A DNA stretch of 61,678 bases from an uncultured Ectothiorhodospiraceae bacterium (lineage in GTDB: Bacteria; Pseudomonadota; Gammaproteobacteria; JAABTG01): contig CALMKJ010000031.1 of NCBI GenBank assembly GCA_937867305.1, forward strand, positions 1 to 61,678, given 5' to 3'. Both the position numbers and the translations under genes were made by a program. Below are positions 36,993 to 49,129 of this stretch, in pieces. Positions within the stretch are counted from its first letter, which is position 1. Every line of letters starts with the position of its first letter. Below the pieces are notes generated by a model. The model saw nothing but the letters and a program-made list of their open reading frames with translations. It did no database searches and was not told where the DNA came from.

Positions 36993-37614
36993 GGTACAGT
37001 CCTCTCTCTCGGATGATCTCCAGTACGGGGTCTGGCAGGAGCCAGCGCGGGTCCCGGCCGGCGGCGAGGAGCGCCCGGATGCGGGTCGCCGAGACCTCGA
37101 GCCTCGGCAGGTCCACCAGCACGACCCCGCCGGCCAGGCGCCCGGCCAACCCCTCGGGGCCGTCCACGCGGGCCTGCTGCAGGAGCTCGGCGACGGGGCC
37201 CCGGGCCGGGAGGCGACCCCCGGGGCGCCGGGCGACCGCGAGGTGCGCGAGCGCCGGGATCTCCCGCCAGCGGTGCCAGGTGTCGAGGGCGCGGAACGCG
37301 TCGGCGCCGAGGCACAGGCAGAGCGCCTCGTGCGGGTGCTCGGCGCGCAGCGACGCGAGGGTGTCGACGGTGTAGGAGGGGCCGGGGCGCACGAGTTCCC
37401 GTCCGTCCACCTCGAGGGCGGGGGTCCCCGCCACGGCGGCCTGGAGCATCGCCAGCCGCTCCTCCGGCGTGGCCGCCGGGCCCGGCCGGTGCGGGGGCAC
37501 GCGCGCCGGGACGAGCTTCAGCGACCGCAGCCGGAGCGCCTCGACGGCCTCCAGCGCGAACCGCAGGTGGCCGTGGTGAACGGGGTCGAAGGTGCCCCCG
37601 AGGACCCCGATCAC
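36979..37614 (-). CDS. nadD: nicotinate-mononucleotide adenylyltransferase
   Basis: 211 residues from a GTG (37612-37614) that overlaps the proA stop (GTGA). [22 protein letters not shown] carries the nucleotidyltransferase GGTFDPxHxGH motif, and [17 protein letters not shown] is the second signature (ISxTxxR-like). It makes nicotinate adenine dinucleotide in NAD synthesis. Tight overlaps on both sides place it in one transcript with proA and rsfS. Confidence 0.95.
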   Translation of the reverse strand: MIGVLGGTFDPVHHGHLRFALEAVEALRLRSLKLVPARVPPHRPGPAATPEERLAMLQAAVAGTPALEVDGRELVRPGPSYTVDTLASLRAEHPHEALCLCLGADAFRALDTWHRWREIPALAHLAVARRPGGRLPARGPVAELLQQARVDGPEGLAGRLAGGVVLVDLPRLEVSATRIRALLAAGRDPRWLLPDPVLEIIRERGLYLARN

Positions 37615-38867
37615 TGGCGGATGTGCCCGTCCCCCAGGACCACGAACTTCTGGGAGGTCAGCCCCTCGAGCCCGACCGGCCCGCGGGCGTGGAGCTTGTC
37701 CGTGCTGATGCCGATCTCGGCCCCGAGCCCGTATTCGAAACCGTCGGAGAAGCGGGTCGAGGCGTTGACCATCACCGAGCTCGAGTCGACCTCGGCGAGG
37801 AAGCGCCGGGCCCGCGTGAAGTCCTCGGTCACGATCGCGTCGGTGTGGTGCGAGCCGTAGCGCTCGATGTGGTCGATGGCCTCGTCGAGGCCGTCGACGA
37901 CGCGCACGGACAGGATCGGCGCCAGATACTCGGTGCTCCAGTCCTCCTCGGTCGCCTCCCGGGCGTGGGGCAGGAAGGCCCGGGTCTCGGGGCAGCCGCG
38001 CAGTTCCACGCCCGCCTCCCGGTACATCTCCCCCAGGACCGGAAGGATGGACGGCGCGATGGCGCGGGCCACCAGCAGGGTCTCCATGGTGTTGCAGGTG
38101 CCGTAGCGTTGCGTCTTCGCGTTGAAGGCCACCCGCACCGCCTTCTCCATCGCGGCCCGGTCGTCGATGTAGACGTGGCAGATCCCGTCCAGGTGCTTGA
38201 TGACGGGGATCCGGGCCTCCTCGGTGATGCGCGCGATGAGCCCCTTGCCGCCCCGGGGGACGATGACGTCCACGTACTCGCGCATGCGGATGAGCTCGCC
38301 CACCGCGGCGCGGTCGGTCGTCTCCACCACCTGCACCGCGGCCCGCGGCAGCTCGGCGGCGGCCAGGCCCTCCTGGATGCACTGGGCGATGGCGCGGTTG
38401 CTGTGCAGCGACTCCGACCCCCCGCGCAGGATGCTCGCGTTGCCGGCCTTCAGGCAGAGCGCCGCGGCGTCGGCGGTGACGTTGGGTCGGGACTCGTAGA
38501 TGATCCCGATGACCCCGAGCGGCACCCGCATGCGCCCCACCTGGATCCCCGTCGGGCGGTAGGCCATGCCCGTGATCTCGCCGACCGGATCGGGCAGGGC
38601 GGCCACCTCCCGCAGCCCCTGGGCCATGGCCTGGATGCGCGGCTCGGTCAGCGCCAAGCGGTCGAGGAAGGCGTCGTCGAGACCCCGGGCGCGGCCCTCT
38701 GCGAGGTCGCGCTGGTTGGCCTCGCGCAGGGCCTCGGCCTGGGCGAGGAGGGCGTCGGCGGTGCGCAGCAGCGCCAGGTTCTTGGCGCCGGTGCCCGCGG
38801 CGGCGAGGGCGCGGGCGGCGCGCCGGGCGTTGCGCCCGAGCTCGAACATGTAGGCTTGGATGTCCAT
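37611..38867 (-). CDS. proA: glutamate-5-semialdehyde dehydrogenase (gamma-glutamyl phosphate reductase)
   Basis: 418 residues. [35 protein letters not shown], the catalytic-Cys segment [18 protein letters not shown] and [27 protein letters not shown] are all present. It reduces gamma-glutamyl phosphate in proline synthesis. The ATG at 38865-38867 gives MDIQAYM. It sits between holA and nadD, which are normally adjacent. Confidence 0.96.
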   Translation of the reverse strand: MDIQAYMFELGRNARRAARALAAAGTGAKNLALLRTADALLAQAEALREANQRDLAEGRARGLDDAFLDRLALTEPRIQAMAQGLREVAALPDPVGEITGMAYRPTGIQVGRMRVPLGVIGIIYESRPNVTADAAALCLKAGNASILRGGSESLHSNRAIAQCIQEGLAAAELPRAAVQVVETTDRAAVGELIRMREYVDVIVPRGGKGLIARITEEARIPVIKHLDGICHVYIDDRAAMEKAVRVAFNAKTQRYGTCNTMETLLVARAIAPSILPVLGEMYREAGVELRGCPETRAFLPHAREATEEDWSTEYLAPILSVRVVDGLDEAIDHIERYGSHHTDAIVTEDFTRARRFLAEVDSSSVMVNASTRFSDGFEYGLGAEIGISTDKLHARGPVGLEGLTSQKFVVLGDGHIRQ

Positions 38868-38928
38868 GGCGGCCTCGCTGGTCGTGAGGCGGCGATCATG
38901 TACCACAAGGGGCGCGGAGGCCACAGCG

Positions 38929-39931
38929 TCACCGGGGCCCGAGGGGTCTTCCCGCGACCTCCAGCGCCAGGCGGGACAGCTCCGTCCAGGGGTCCGCGGG
39001 CTCCAGACCCTTGACCATGCGGTCGATCGAGCCCAGCCGGCGCAGGAGCGCGAGCCACCGGGAGGGGTCGTGGCGCTCGAGGGCGGAGCGCACGGCCCCC
39101 TGACGGCTCTCCCAGATCCGGTAGCGCGGGAATACCCGGGCGAGGGGCTCACCCCGCGCCGCCGCCCGGGCGATGGACGCCAGCGTCCGCAACTCGCGGG
39201 CGAGGGCCCAGACCACCAGGGGCGCCTCGACCCCCTCCGCGCGCAGGCCCTCCAGCACCCGGACGCTGCGCCGGGCGTCGCCGGCCACCGCGGCGTCCAC
39301 CAGGTCGAAGACGTCGTAGCGCGCGCTCTCCCCGGTGCTCGCGAGGACCTCGCGGACGTCGACGCGCCCGCCGGGGTGCAGCAGGGCCAGCTTGTCGATC
39401 TCCTGGGCGCCGGCGAGGAGGTTTCCCTGGGTGCGCTCGGCGAGGAGTGCGGCTGCCTCGGGGCTCAGGTCGAGTCCCGCGCGCCGGCCCCGGGCCTTCA
39501 CCCAGACGGGCATCTCCGCGGGGGCCACCGGACGCGTGGGAACCGAGACGCCGGCCCGGTCCAGGGCCTCGAGCCAGGCGGCGGAGCGCTGCTTCGGCTC
39601 GAGCCTGCCCAGCACCACGAGGACCACCACGTCCGGGGGCGGTTTCCCGGCGAGCCGGGTGAGCACTGCGGCGCCGGCGTGCCCCGGGCGGGAGCCCGGC
39701 AGGCGGACCTCGAGCAGGCGTCGGGCGGCGAACAGGGAGGGGCTCGCCGCCTCGGTGCCGAGCGCGGCCCAGTCTGCGTCGGTCACAGGCTCGAAGGTCA
39801 CCCGCTCCGAGAAACCGCGGTCCCGGGCGCTCGCCCGGATGGCATCGACGACCTCGTCGGTCTGCAGCGGCTCGCCCCCGTGGACGACGTAGACCGGCCG
39901 CAGGCCCGCGGCGAGCTGGCGGGTCAGCTGC

Positions 39932-39948
<17 letters not shown>
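38929..39948 (-). CDS. holA: DNA polymerase III delta subunit
   Basis: 339 residues, the usual size. [24 protein letters not shown] is the N-terminal clamp-loader strand, with the Walker-A-like site degenerate as in delta. [16 protein letters not shown] is the conserved HolA motif. The protein opens the beta clamp within the clamp loader. Its start overlaps the 3' end of lptE by 17 bases. Confidence 0.95.
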
Positions 39949-43191
<3,243 letters not shown>

Positions 43192-43255
43192 CTAGCCGGG
43201 GTGCGAAAAGGCGTTATGCTGCGTCCCCCATTCCCCCGCCTCAGGAGCGTCCAGC

Positions 43256-43933
43256 ATGAACCGTTCCGTACGTACCACCTGTCTCGCCCTCGCCTGCGTC
43301 TTCGGCCTGGGCGCCTGCGCCACCGACGAGTACGGCCAGCGCATGCCCATGAGCGACACCGCCAAGGGCGGCATGATCGGCGCCGGCGTGGGCGCGGCCG
43401 TCGGGGCCCTGGTGGCGAACAAGCACGGCAAGGGCGCGATCATCGGGGCCGTCGGTGGTGGCATCGCCGGCGCCCTCGTGGGCAAGTACATGGACGACCA
43501 GAAGCGCGACTTCCAGAAGGTCCTGCAGCCGGAGATCGCCTCGGGGGCCATCACCCTGCAGGCCCAGCCCGACAACCAGCTCGTGGTCAGCATGACCGGC
43601 GGGACGGCCTTCGACACGGGCTCGGACCGGATCAAGGCCGCCTTCTACCCGAGCCTCGACAAGATCGCCGGGGTGGTGAACCGCTACGGCAAGACCCAGC
43701 TGGCGATCGTGGGCCACACCGACAGCACCGGCACGCTGCAGAAGAACATGGACCTCTCCCAGCGCCGCGCCACCGCGGTGCAGGACTACCTGCTCTCGCG
43801 CCAGGTCATTCCCCAGCGCCTGAGCGCGAGCGGGGTCGGACCGAACCAGCCCCGTGCGGACAACACGACCGAGGCTGGGCGCGCCCTGAACCGCCGCGTG
43901 GAGATCACCATCATCCCGGTGGTCGAGGGCTGA
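43256..43933 (+). CDS. OmpA-family lipoprotein with glycine zipper
   Basis: 225 residues. The signal ends in lipobox LGACATD. A glycine-zipper membrane segment (GGMIGAGVGAAVGALVAN and GAIIGAVGGGIAGALVG) precedes an OmpA peptidoglycan-binding domain: FDTGSDRIKAAFYPSLDKIA, IVGHTDSTGT, LSQRRATAVQDYL, NRRVEITI. It resembles YiaD/Pal-type proteins that tie the outer membrane to the wall. The gene is divergent from leuS and convergent with prk, from which it is separated by a strong terminator. Confidence 0.92.
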   Translation: MNRSVRTTCLALACVFGLGACATDEYGQRMPMSDTAKGGMIGAGVGAAVGALVANKHGKGAIIGAVGGGIAGALVGKYMDDQKRDFQKVLQPEIASGAITLQAQPDNQLVVSMTGGTAFDTGSDRIKAAFYPSLDKIAGVVNRYGKTQLAIVGHTDSTGTLQKNMDLSQRRATAVQDYLLSRQVIPQRLSASGVGPNQPRADNTTEAGRALNRRVEITIIPVVEG

Positions 43934-43940
43934 CCGCCTC

Positions 43941-43979
43941 GGCCCTCGGCTGAGGGCGCGAGGTGCTCAGCCGAGGGCC
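43941..43979. terminator. bidirectional hairpin containing the prk stop
   Basis: A perfect 14-bp inverted repeat, GGCCCTCGGCTGAG / CTCAGCCGAGGGCC, with an 11-base loop. The right arm includes the prk stop codon (43967-43969), so the last prk codons are part of the stem. No T run on either side. Confidence 0.65.
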
Positions 43980-44845
43980 CGCTTGTCGGCCACCAGCTTG
44001 TCGATGAGGGGGCCGAGGATCACTTCCATCGCGAGCCCCATCTTTCCGCCCGGCACGACGAGGGTGTTGCGCCGGGACATGAACGAGTCCCGCAGCATCG
44101 AGAGCAGGTAGGGGAAGTCGACCTTCAGCTTCGCCGGCTCCCGGAAGCGGATCACCACGAAGCTCTCGTCCGCCGTGGGGATGTCCCGGGCGATGAAGGG
44201 GTTCGAGGTGTCCACCGTCGGGACGCGCTGGAAGTTGATGTCGGTGCGGGAGAACTGCGGCGCGATGAAGTGCACGTAGTCGGGCATGCGCCGCAGGATG
44301 ATCTCGGTCACGTCCTCCGGGCGATAGCCCCGTTCGCCGGTGTCCCGGAAGATCTTCTGGATCCACTCCAGGTTCACGATCGGCACCACGCCGATCAGCA
44401 GGTCCACGTGCCGGGCGACGTTGGCCGTGTCGGTCACCACGCCCCCGTGCAACCCCTCGTAGAACAGCAGGTCGGTCCTCTCCGGGATGTCCTGCCAGGG
44501 GGTGAACTCCCCCGCCTTCTGCCGGAAGAGCGCGGCCTCCTCCTCGTCGTGCACGTAGTAGCGCCGCTGGCCTCGCCCGTTCTCGCCGTAGGTGCGGAAG
44601 GTGTCCTCGAGCTTCTCGAACAGGTTCGCGTCAGGGCCGAAATGGCTCAGCGTGCGCCCCTCGGCCTGGGCCTTCTTCACCCGCTCCCGCATCTCGAGGC
44701 GGTTGTAGCGGTGGAAGCTGTCGCCCTCGTAGATCGCCGGGGTGATCCCCTCGCGGCGGAAGATGTGCTCGAAGGCCCGCTTGACGGTGGTGGTGCCCGC
44801 GCCCGACGAGCCCGTGACCGCGACGATGGGGTGTTTGCGCGACAT
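43967..44845 (-). CDS. prk: phosphoribulokinase
   Basis: 292 residues, the proteobacterial (class I) length. Walker A is VTGSSGAGTTTVKRAF, substrate residues are in YEGDSFHRYNR, and DLLFYEGLHGGV and VDLLIGVVPIVNLEWIQKI are diagnostic. It phosphorylates ribulose-5-phosphate to RuBP, the CO2 acceptor of the Calvin cycle, which implies autotrophy. The ATG follows GAGGAG. It stands alone, with no rubisco or cbbR in view. Confidence 0.97.
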   Translation of the reverse strand: MSRKHPIVAVTGSSGAGTTTVKRAFEHIFRREGITPAIYEGDSFHRYNRLEMRERVKKAQAEGRTLSHFGPDANLFEKLEDTFRTYGENGRGQRRYYVHDEEEAALFRQKAGEFTPWQDIPERTDLLFYEGLHGGVVTDTANVARHVDLLIGVVPIVNLEWIQKIFRDTGERGYRPEDVTEIILRRMPDYVHFIAPQFSRTDINFQRVPTVDTSNPFIARDIPTADESFVVIRFREPAKLKVDFPYLLSMLRDSFMSRRNTLVVPGGKMGLAMEVILGPLIDKLVADKRALG

Positions 44846-44952
44846 CGTAGACTCCTCGGTTGGTGGGACGTCCTCGCGCCGGGGCCACTCCGGGACCGGG
44901 TGGCCGCGGCGCGCCCCGCGCCCCGCGCAAGGGCCCGGCTCCGACCGGGAGT

Positions 44953-46974
44953 CTAGTCGAATCGGGTACCGCCCGCGCGGGTGCCCCGGGACTGGCCCCG
45001 GGGCCAGCGGCTGGCCGCGGCGAAGGTGCGCACCAGGAGGCGCAGGCGCTCCAGGTCCCCGCCCGAAGGGGCGTAGCGCACCGCGACGTAGGCGCCTGTG
45101 ACCGACTCGATCGTGCCCGCCTCCGCGGGCAGGGACCGGCTGGCGCGCCGTGCGAAGGCGAGGGGGGCCTCGGCCGGGGCGCGCGCGACGCCCCGGCGCG
45201 CGAGTGCCCGGCAGAACCGGTCGTAGGCCCGGCGCGCCGGGTCCAGCCGCCGCCCGCGCCGCAGGTGCAGGAGCAGCGAGACCACGAGCAACGGGACGCC
45301 GGTGAGCAGGGCCAGGGCGGTCCCGAGCCGGCGCCAGTCGCTCGGGTCGATGCCCACGCGTCCGAGCAGCTCGCGCTGCCGGCGCTGCTCGTAGCCGAGC
45401 ACCCACTGGTTCCACCAGTTGTTGGCGGCATCCCAGCCGTGGCGTATCCCGTGCAGCAGGCGGTAGACGCCGGAGTCCTCGTCGAGCAACAGCCCCGCGA
45501 AGGGTGCGACGGCCTCGGGCAGCGCGGCGTCGAGCCCCCGCTCCACGCGCGCCGGGGACACCGCCCCCGTGGGGTCGACGCGCACCCAGCCCCGTTCCTC
45601 GAGCCACACCTCGGCCCAGGCGTGGGCGTCGCGCTGGCGCACCACCAGGTAGCCGTCGAGCGGGTTGACCTCGCCCCCCTGGTAGCCCGTGACGACCCGC
45701 GCGGGCACGCCCGCGGCGCGCATCAGAACGGTGAAGGCGCCGGCGTAGTGCTCGCAGAAGCCCTTGCGCGACCCGAAGAGAAACTCGTCCACCGGGTCGC
45801 CCAGCAACAGCGGGGGGTTGAGGGAATACACGAACGGCTGCTCGCGGAAGAGCAGGAGCGCCCTCGTCACGCGGGCCTCGGGGTCCGCGCCCCCGGCGAG
45901 CCACCCCCGCGCGAGCGCGACGGCGTCCGGGTGGGCCCCGGGGGGCAGCTCCAGGGCGAGCCGGCGCTGGCGCTCGCCGAGCGCGGGCAGCCGGTAGCGG
46001 GTGGCCGAGGTGGCCTCGTAGCGCATGCGCTGGCGCACGGGAGCCGCCGCGAGGAGCTGCAGGTCGCCACGGACCTGGGTCCCGGGTGGTGGCTCGACGG
46101 GCGCGTCCAGGGCGTAGAGCCAGCGCCGGCCGTGGGGCTCCAGCGTCATCTGGTAGCCCGTGGTCGGGCCCTCGGCGAGGACCTGGGGGGGCGACTCCTG
46201 CCCCCCTTCGCCCGCGCTCCAGCTCCGGCCGTCGGTCGTCCAGAGCACCGGGCCGCGCCAGTAGAGCTCGTCCCGGGAGGGCTGCGCGCCGGAGAAGCGC
46301 ACGCGGAAGGCCACCTCGTCGGACAGCCCGAGCCGACTGATGAGCCCGGGGCTCATGGTGTCGTCGAGGCCGCTGCGGGCGGAGTGGGCGTCGGAGGGCA
46401 GCGCCCACAGGGGGCCGGGCAGGCGGGGGAAGAGCACGAAGAGCGCCACCGCCACGGGGCTCGCCTGCAACAGCAGGGAGCCCGCCAGGCCCAGCTGGCG
46501 GCGGACGGGCCAGGCCGTTCCGGGGGGCAAGGCCAGGGCGGCGAGCGTGGCCGTCAGCAGGGTGAGCGCGGCCGTGAGATAGAGGCCGGTCGGGATCGAC
46601 TGGGTGTAGAGCAGGTTGGTGACCACGAGGAAGTACCCGAGCAGGACCCCCACGAAGGCGTCCCGGCGGCTGTGGGTCTCCACCAGCTTCAAGCCGCTGA
46701 AGGCGACCAGCAGGGCCACCCCGGGGTTGCGCCCGAACACCTGGCCGTAGCTCGCGTACACACCGACGGCCACGGCCAGCGCGAGCGCGAGCCGCACCGC
46801 CCGTCCCGGCGGCGTGGCGCGCCCCGCGAGCTCCGCCAGGCGCCACAGCGCGAGGGCGAGAAACAGCGCCGTGGCCCAGAGCGGGACGCGCCCGGCGTGC
46901 GGTAGCACCACCATCGCGATCGCTCCCACGAGCCAGAGGACCTGGGGGGTGGAGACCCGGGGCGGCGCGTTCAC
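44953..46974 (-). CDS. tgpA: membrane transglutaminase-like protein (DUF3488/TgpA)
   Basis: 673 residues. The GTG at 46972-46974 overlaps the DUF58 stop (GTGA) and is the likely start. About six membrane helices (10-190) carry the DUF3488 pattern (LPHAGRVPLWATALFLALA, LFPRLPGPLWALPSDAHSARSGLDDTMSPG). A periplasmic transglutaminase core follows with GFCEHYAGAFTVLMRAAGVPARVVTGYQGG (Cys), RQRDAHAWAEVWLEERGW (His) and RVDPTGAV (Asp). A further helix and a C-terminal DUF4129-like region end the protein. The MoxR-DUF58-TgpA trio is widespread; TgpA is essential in Pseudomonas but its substrate is unknown. Confidence 0.92.
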   Translation of the reverse strand: MNAPPRVSTPQVLWLVGAIAMVVLPHAGRVPLWATALFLALALWRLAELAGRATPPGRAVRLALALAVAVGVYASYGQVFGRNPGVALLVAFSGLKLVETHSRRDAFVGVLLGYFLVVTNLLYTQSIPTGLYLTAALTLLTATLAALALPPGTAWPVRRQLGLAGSLLLQASPVAVALFVLFPRLPGPLWALPSDAHSARSGLDDTMSPGLISRLGLSDEVAFRVRFSGAQPSRDELYWRGPVLWTTDGRSWSAGEGGQESPPQVLAEGPTTGYQMTLEPHGRRWLYALDAPVEPPPGTQVRGDLQLLAAAPVRQRMRYEATSATRYRLPALGERQRRLALELPPGAHPDAVALARGWLAGGADPEARVTRALLLFREQPFVYSLNPPLLLGDPVDEFLFGSRKGFCEHYAGAFTVLMRAAGVPARVVTGYQGGEVNPLDGYLVVRQRDAHAWAEVWLEERGWVRVDPTGAVSPARVERGLDAALPEAVAPFAGLLLDEDSGVYRLLHGIRHGWDAANNWWNQWVLGYEQRRQRELLGRVGIDPSDWRRLGTALALLTGVPLLVVSLLLHLRRGRRLDPARRAYDRFCRALARRGVARAPAEAPLAFARRASRSLPAEAGTIESVTGAYVAVRYAPSGGDLERLRLLVRTFAAASRWPRGQSRGTRAGGTRFD

Positions 46975-47966
46975 GGTGTCCCCGGCCGGGCGCCATAGAG
47001 CGCCAGCGCGGCGAGGCAGCGCTCGGCGTGGCCCTCGCCGTGCCCGGCGGCGAGCGACGTCCCCGGGAGCTCGAGGGCGTACCGCACCCCCGCCCGCTCG
47101 GCCTCCAGCACCCAGCGGGCAAGCTGGGAGAGACGCTCCTCGGGGCCCCCTGCGCCGGCCTCCGGGAAGCGCAGCGCCACCTCCTGGCCCGCTTCCCCTG
47201 CGAACAACTTGACCGGCAGGTCGCGCCCCCGCGCGGCGGCCTTCCAGTGGATCCGCCGGCTCGAATCCCCGTGTACGTAGTCGCGAAGGCCCGCGAAGTC
47301 CTGCTCCGCGGGACCCCGGGCGCCGGACGCGGGCGCCGGGTCGGGGCTCGCCGGCGCCGGCAGGGGCAGGGCCCCGGCCGGGCGGGGGTAGACGAGGCAG
47401 CCCGTGTCCAGCTCGAGCGGCGACCAGGCCCGCACGAGGCCGAGGGGGTAACGCGTGCCGACCCGCAGGCGCCCCAGCGCGAGGCGGCCGCGGCGGGGCG
47501 CGGGCACGGGCAGCTCGACGCACACGCTCCCCGCCCCGGGCAGGGGGGCGTCCACCTCGTGCCAGCGGGCGCGAGCGGTCCCCGCGTCCGCGCGGCGCCA
47601 GGCCACGGTCACCGCGGGGCGGGGGCCGGGGGCCTCGAGACAGACCCGGAAGAGGGCCTCACCCCCGGCGAAGACCGGCTCCACGCGCGCCGGGCGCAGG
47701 GTGAGCCCGAGGAGGTTGCGGTGGGCGTGCAGGGCGGAGACCAGGCCGAGTCCCGCGAGCAGGAACGCCACCAGGTAGGCGAGGCTGTTGGCGTAGTTGA
47801 TGGCGCCGATCAGGACCGCCCCGGCGGTGGCCCCGAAGGCGTAGCCCTGGGCCGTGGGCAGCACGAAGACCCGGTGCCGGTCGACCGTGTACGCCCCCGC
47901 CGGCGGCGTCGCGCGGCCGACCCCGAAGAAGTCCCGCAGCAGCACGCGCCAGGGGCGCTCGGCCAT
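46971..47966 (-). CDS. DUF58 domain protein
   Basis: 331 residues. Two short N-terminal helices (YAFGATAGAVLIGAINYANSLAYLVAFLLAG) are followed by an extracytoplasmic or cytoplasmic beta region. The DUF58 signature is present (FAGLRDYVHGDSSRRIHWKAAARGRDLPVKLF). DUF58 proteins have a vWA-like fold and act with MoxR ATPases. The ATG at 47964-47966 directly abuts the moxR stop, and its own stop overlaps the tgpA start, so all three are coupled. Confidence 0.93.
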   Translation of the reverse strand: MAERPWRVLLRDFFGVGRATPPAGAYTVDRHRVFVLPTAQGYAFGATAGAVLIGAINYANSLAYLVAFLLAGLGLVSALHAHRNLLGLTLRPARVEPVFAGGEALFRVCLEAPGPRPAVTVAWRRADAGTARARWHEVDAPLPGAGSVCVELPVPAPRRGRLALGRLRVGTRYPLGLVRAWSPLELDTGCLVYPRPAGALPLPAPASPDPAPASGARGPAEQDFAGLRDYVHGDSSRRIHWKAAARGRDLPVKLFAGEAGQEVALRFPEAGAGGPEERLSQLARWVLEAERAGVRYALELPGTSLAAGHGEGHAERCLAALALYGARPGTP

Positions 47967-48923
47967 TCAGGGCACCGGCACGCCGGCGAGGAGCCGCGCC
48001 GGCCCTTCGCGGGAGGACCCGCCGGAGTCGTCCACGAGCCGCAGGCGGTGGCCCACGACCCCGGGCAGCACCGCCTGGACGTCGTCCGGCAGCACGTGGT
48101 CCCGGCCCGCCATGAGTGCCCAGGCCTGGGCGGCGCGCAGTACTGCCAGTCCCGCCCGGGGGGAGAGGCCCGAGCGCAGCTCCGGCGACTCCCGGCTGAA
48201 GCGCACCAGCGCCTGCAGGTAGTCGAGCAGCGCCTCCGAGGCGTGTACCCGGGGGACCGCCCGCTGCACCGCGAGGAGGTCCTCGACCCCCAGGCAGGGA
48301 GCCATCCCCTCGAGGAGCTCCCGGCGGTCCTGCCCCCGGAACAGTTCACGCTCGGCGGCAGGGTCGGGGTAGCCGAGCTGCAGGCACATGAGGAAGCGGT
48401 CCAGTTGCGACTCGGGCAGCGGGAAGGTGCCGACCTGGTGAGAGGGGTTCTGGGTGGCGATGACGAAGAACGGCTCCGGCAGCGGGCGGGTGGTGCCCTC
48501 CAGCGTGACCTGGTGTTCCTCCATGGCCTCGAGGAGCGCGCTCTGCGCCTTCGGGGTTGCCCGGTTGACCTCGTCGGCGAGGACCAGCTGGGCGAAGATG
48601 GGGCCGGGGTGGAACTCGAAGCGCCCGGTCTGCCGGTCGTACACCGACACCCCCAGCACGTCGGCCGGCAGGAGGTCGCTGGTGAACTGGACCCGGTGGA
48701 AGGACAGCCCCAGCGACCGGGCGAGTGCGTGGGCCAGGGTGGTCTTGCCCACCCCCGGTACGTCCTCGATGAGCAGGTGCCCCCGGGCGATGAGGCAGGC
48801 GAGCGAGAGGCGGATCACCTCCCCCTTGCCCAGAACGATCCGGGACACCTGGGTGACGACGGGCTCGAGGAGGTCTCGCATGATGGTCACGGTGGCAGGG
48901 GCAGTCCCGGTGATCGGCGGCAT
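47967..48923 (-). CDS. MoxR-family AAA+ ATPase
   Basis: 318 residues. Walker A is EDVPGVGKTTLAHAL, Walker B LVLADEVNRATPKAQSALLEAMEE, and sensor FFVIATQNPSHQVGTFPLPESQLDRF; these are strict MoxR signatures. MoxR proteins work as chaperones that mature or insert metal into partner complexes, here presumably with the DUF58 and transglutaminase neighbours. Neither the ATG at 48923 nor the one 14 codons later (MRDLLEPV) has a convincing ribosome site; the longer form is listed. Confidence 0.93.
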   Translation of the reverse strand: MPPITGTAPATVTIMRDLLEPVVTQVSRIVLGKGEVIRLSLACLIARGHLLIEDVPGVGKTTLAHALARSLGLSFHRVQFTSDLLPADVLGVSVYDRQTGRFEFHPGPIFAQLVLADEVNRATPKAQSALLEAMEEHQVTLEGTTRPLPEPFFVIATQNPSHQVGTFPLPESQLDRFLMCLQLGYPDPAAERELFRGQDRRELLEGMAPCLGVEDLLAVQRAVPRVHASEALLDYLQALVRFSRESPELRSGLSPRAGLAVLRAAQAWALMAGRDHVLPDDVQAVLPGVVGHRLRLVDDSGGSSREGPARLLAGVPVP

Positions 48924-49013
48924 CCATCCGGTTAGTCGCGGCGCCGGGTGGAAAGTTTAGCTCGCGGCCCCCCGGCGACGCGGCCCCCCTTCCGACTGCT
49001 GGTATCCTTGTCC

Positions 49014-49079
49014 GGTGCCAGGCCGGTGCCAGGCCGGTGCCAGGCCGGTGCCAGGCCGGTGCCAGGCCGGTGCCAGGCC
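49014..49079 (+). repeat. six perfect 11-bp tandem repeats
   Basis: GGTGCCAGGCC is repeated six times without a mismatch, followed by a partial GG-less junction (GACGG). It lies in the 206-base gap between divergent moxR and the DUF748-like gene, about 50 bases upstream of the latter's likely GTG. The unit length, one helical turn, is not a multiple of three, so it is probably not coding. Confidence 0.95.
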
Positions 49080-49129
49080 GACGGTCGGCGGGGGTTGAGC
49101 GGGCGTGGTTCCGCAACGGGGGTGACGGG

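Noticed and set aside
36979-38382. Continuous frame that could be read as a proA-nadD fusion.
   Set aside because: The upstream part is an out-of-frame shadow of proA; proA has its own stop overlapping the nadD GTG.
49037-49129. Translation of the 11-bp repeats as an N-terminal extension of the DUF748-like protein.
   Set aside because: The peptide would be a low-complexity PGRCQAGARPV repeat preceding a normal inner-membrane anchor; the GTG at 49130 gives a better start.
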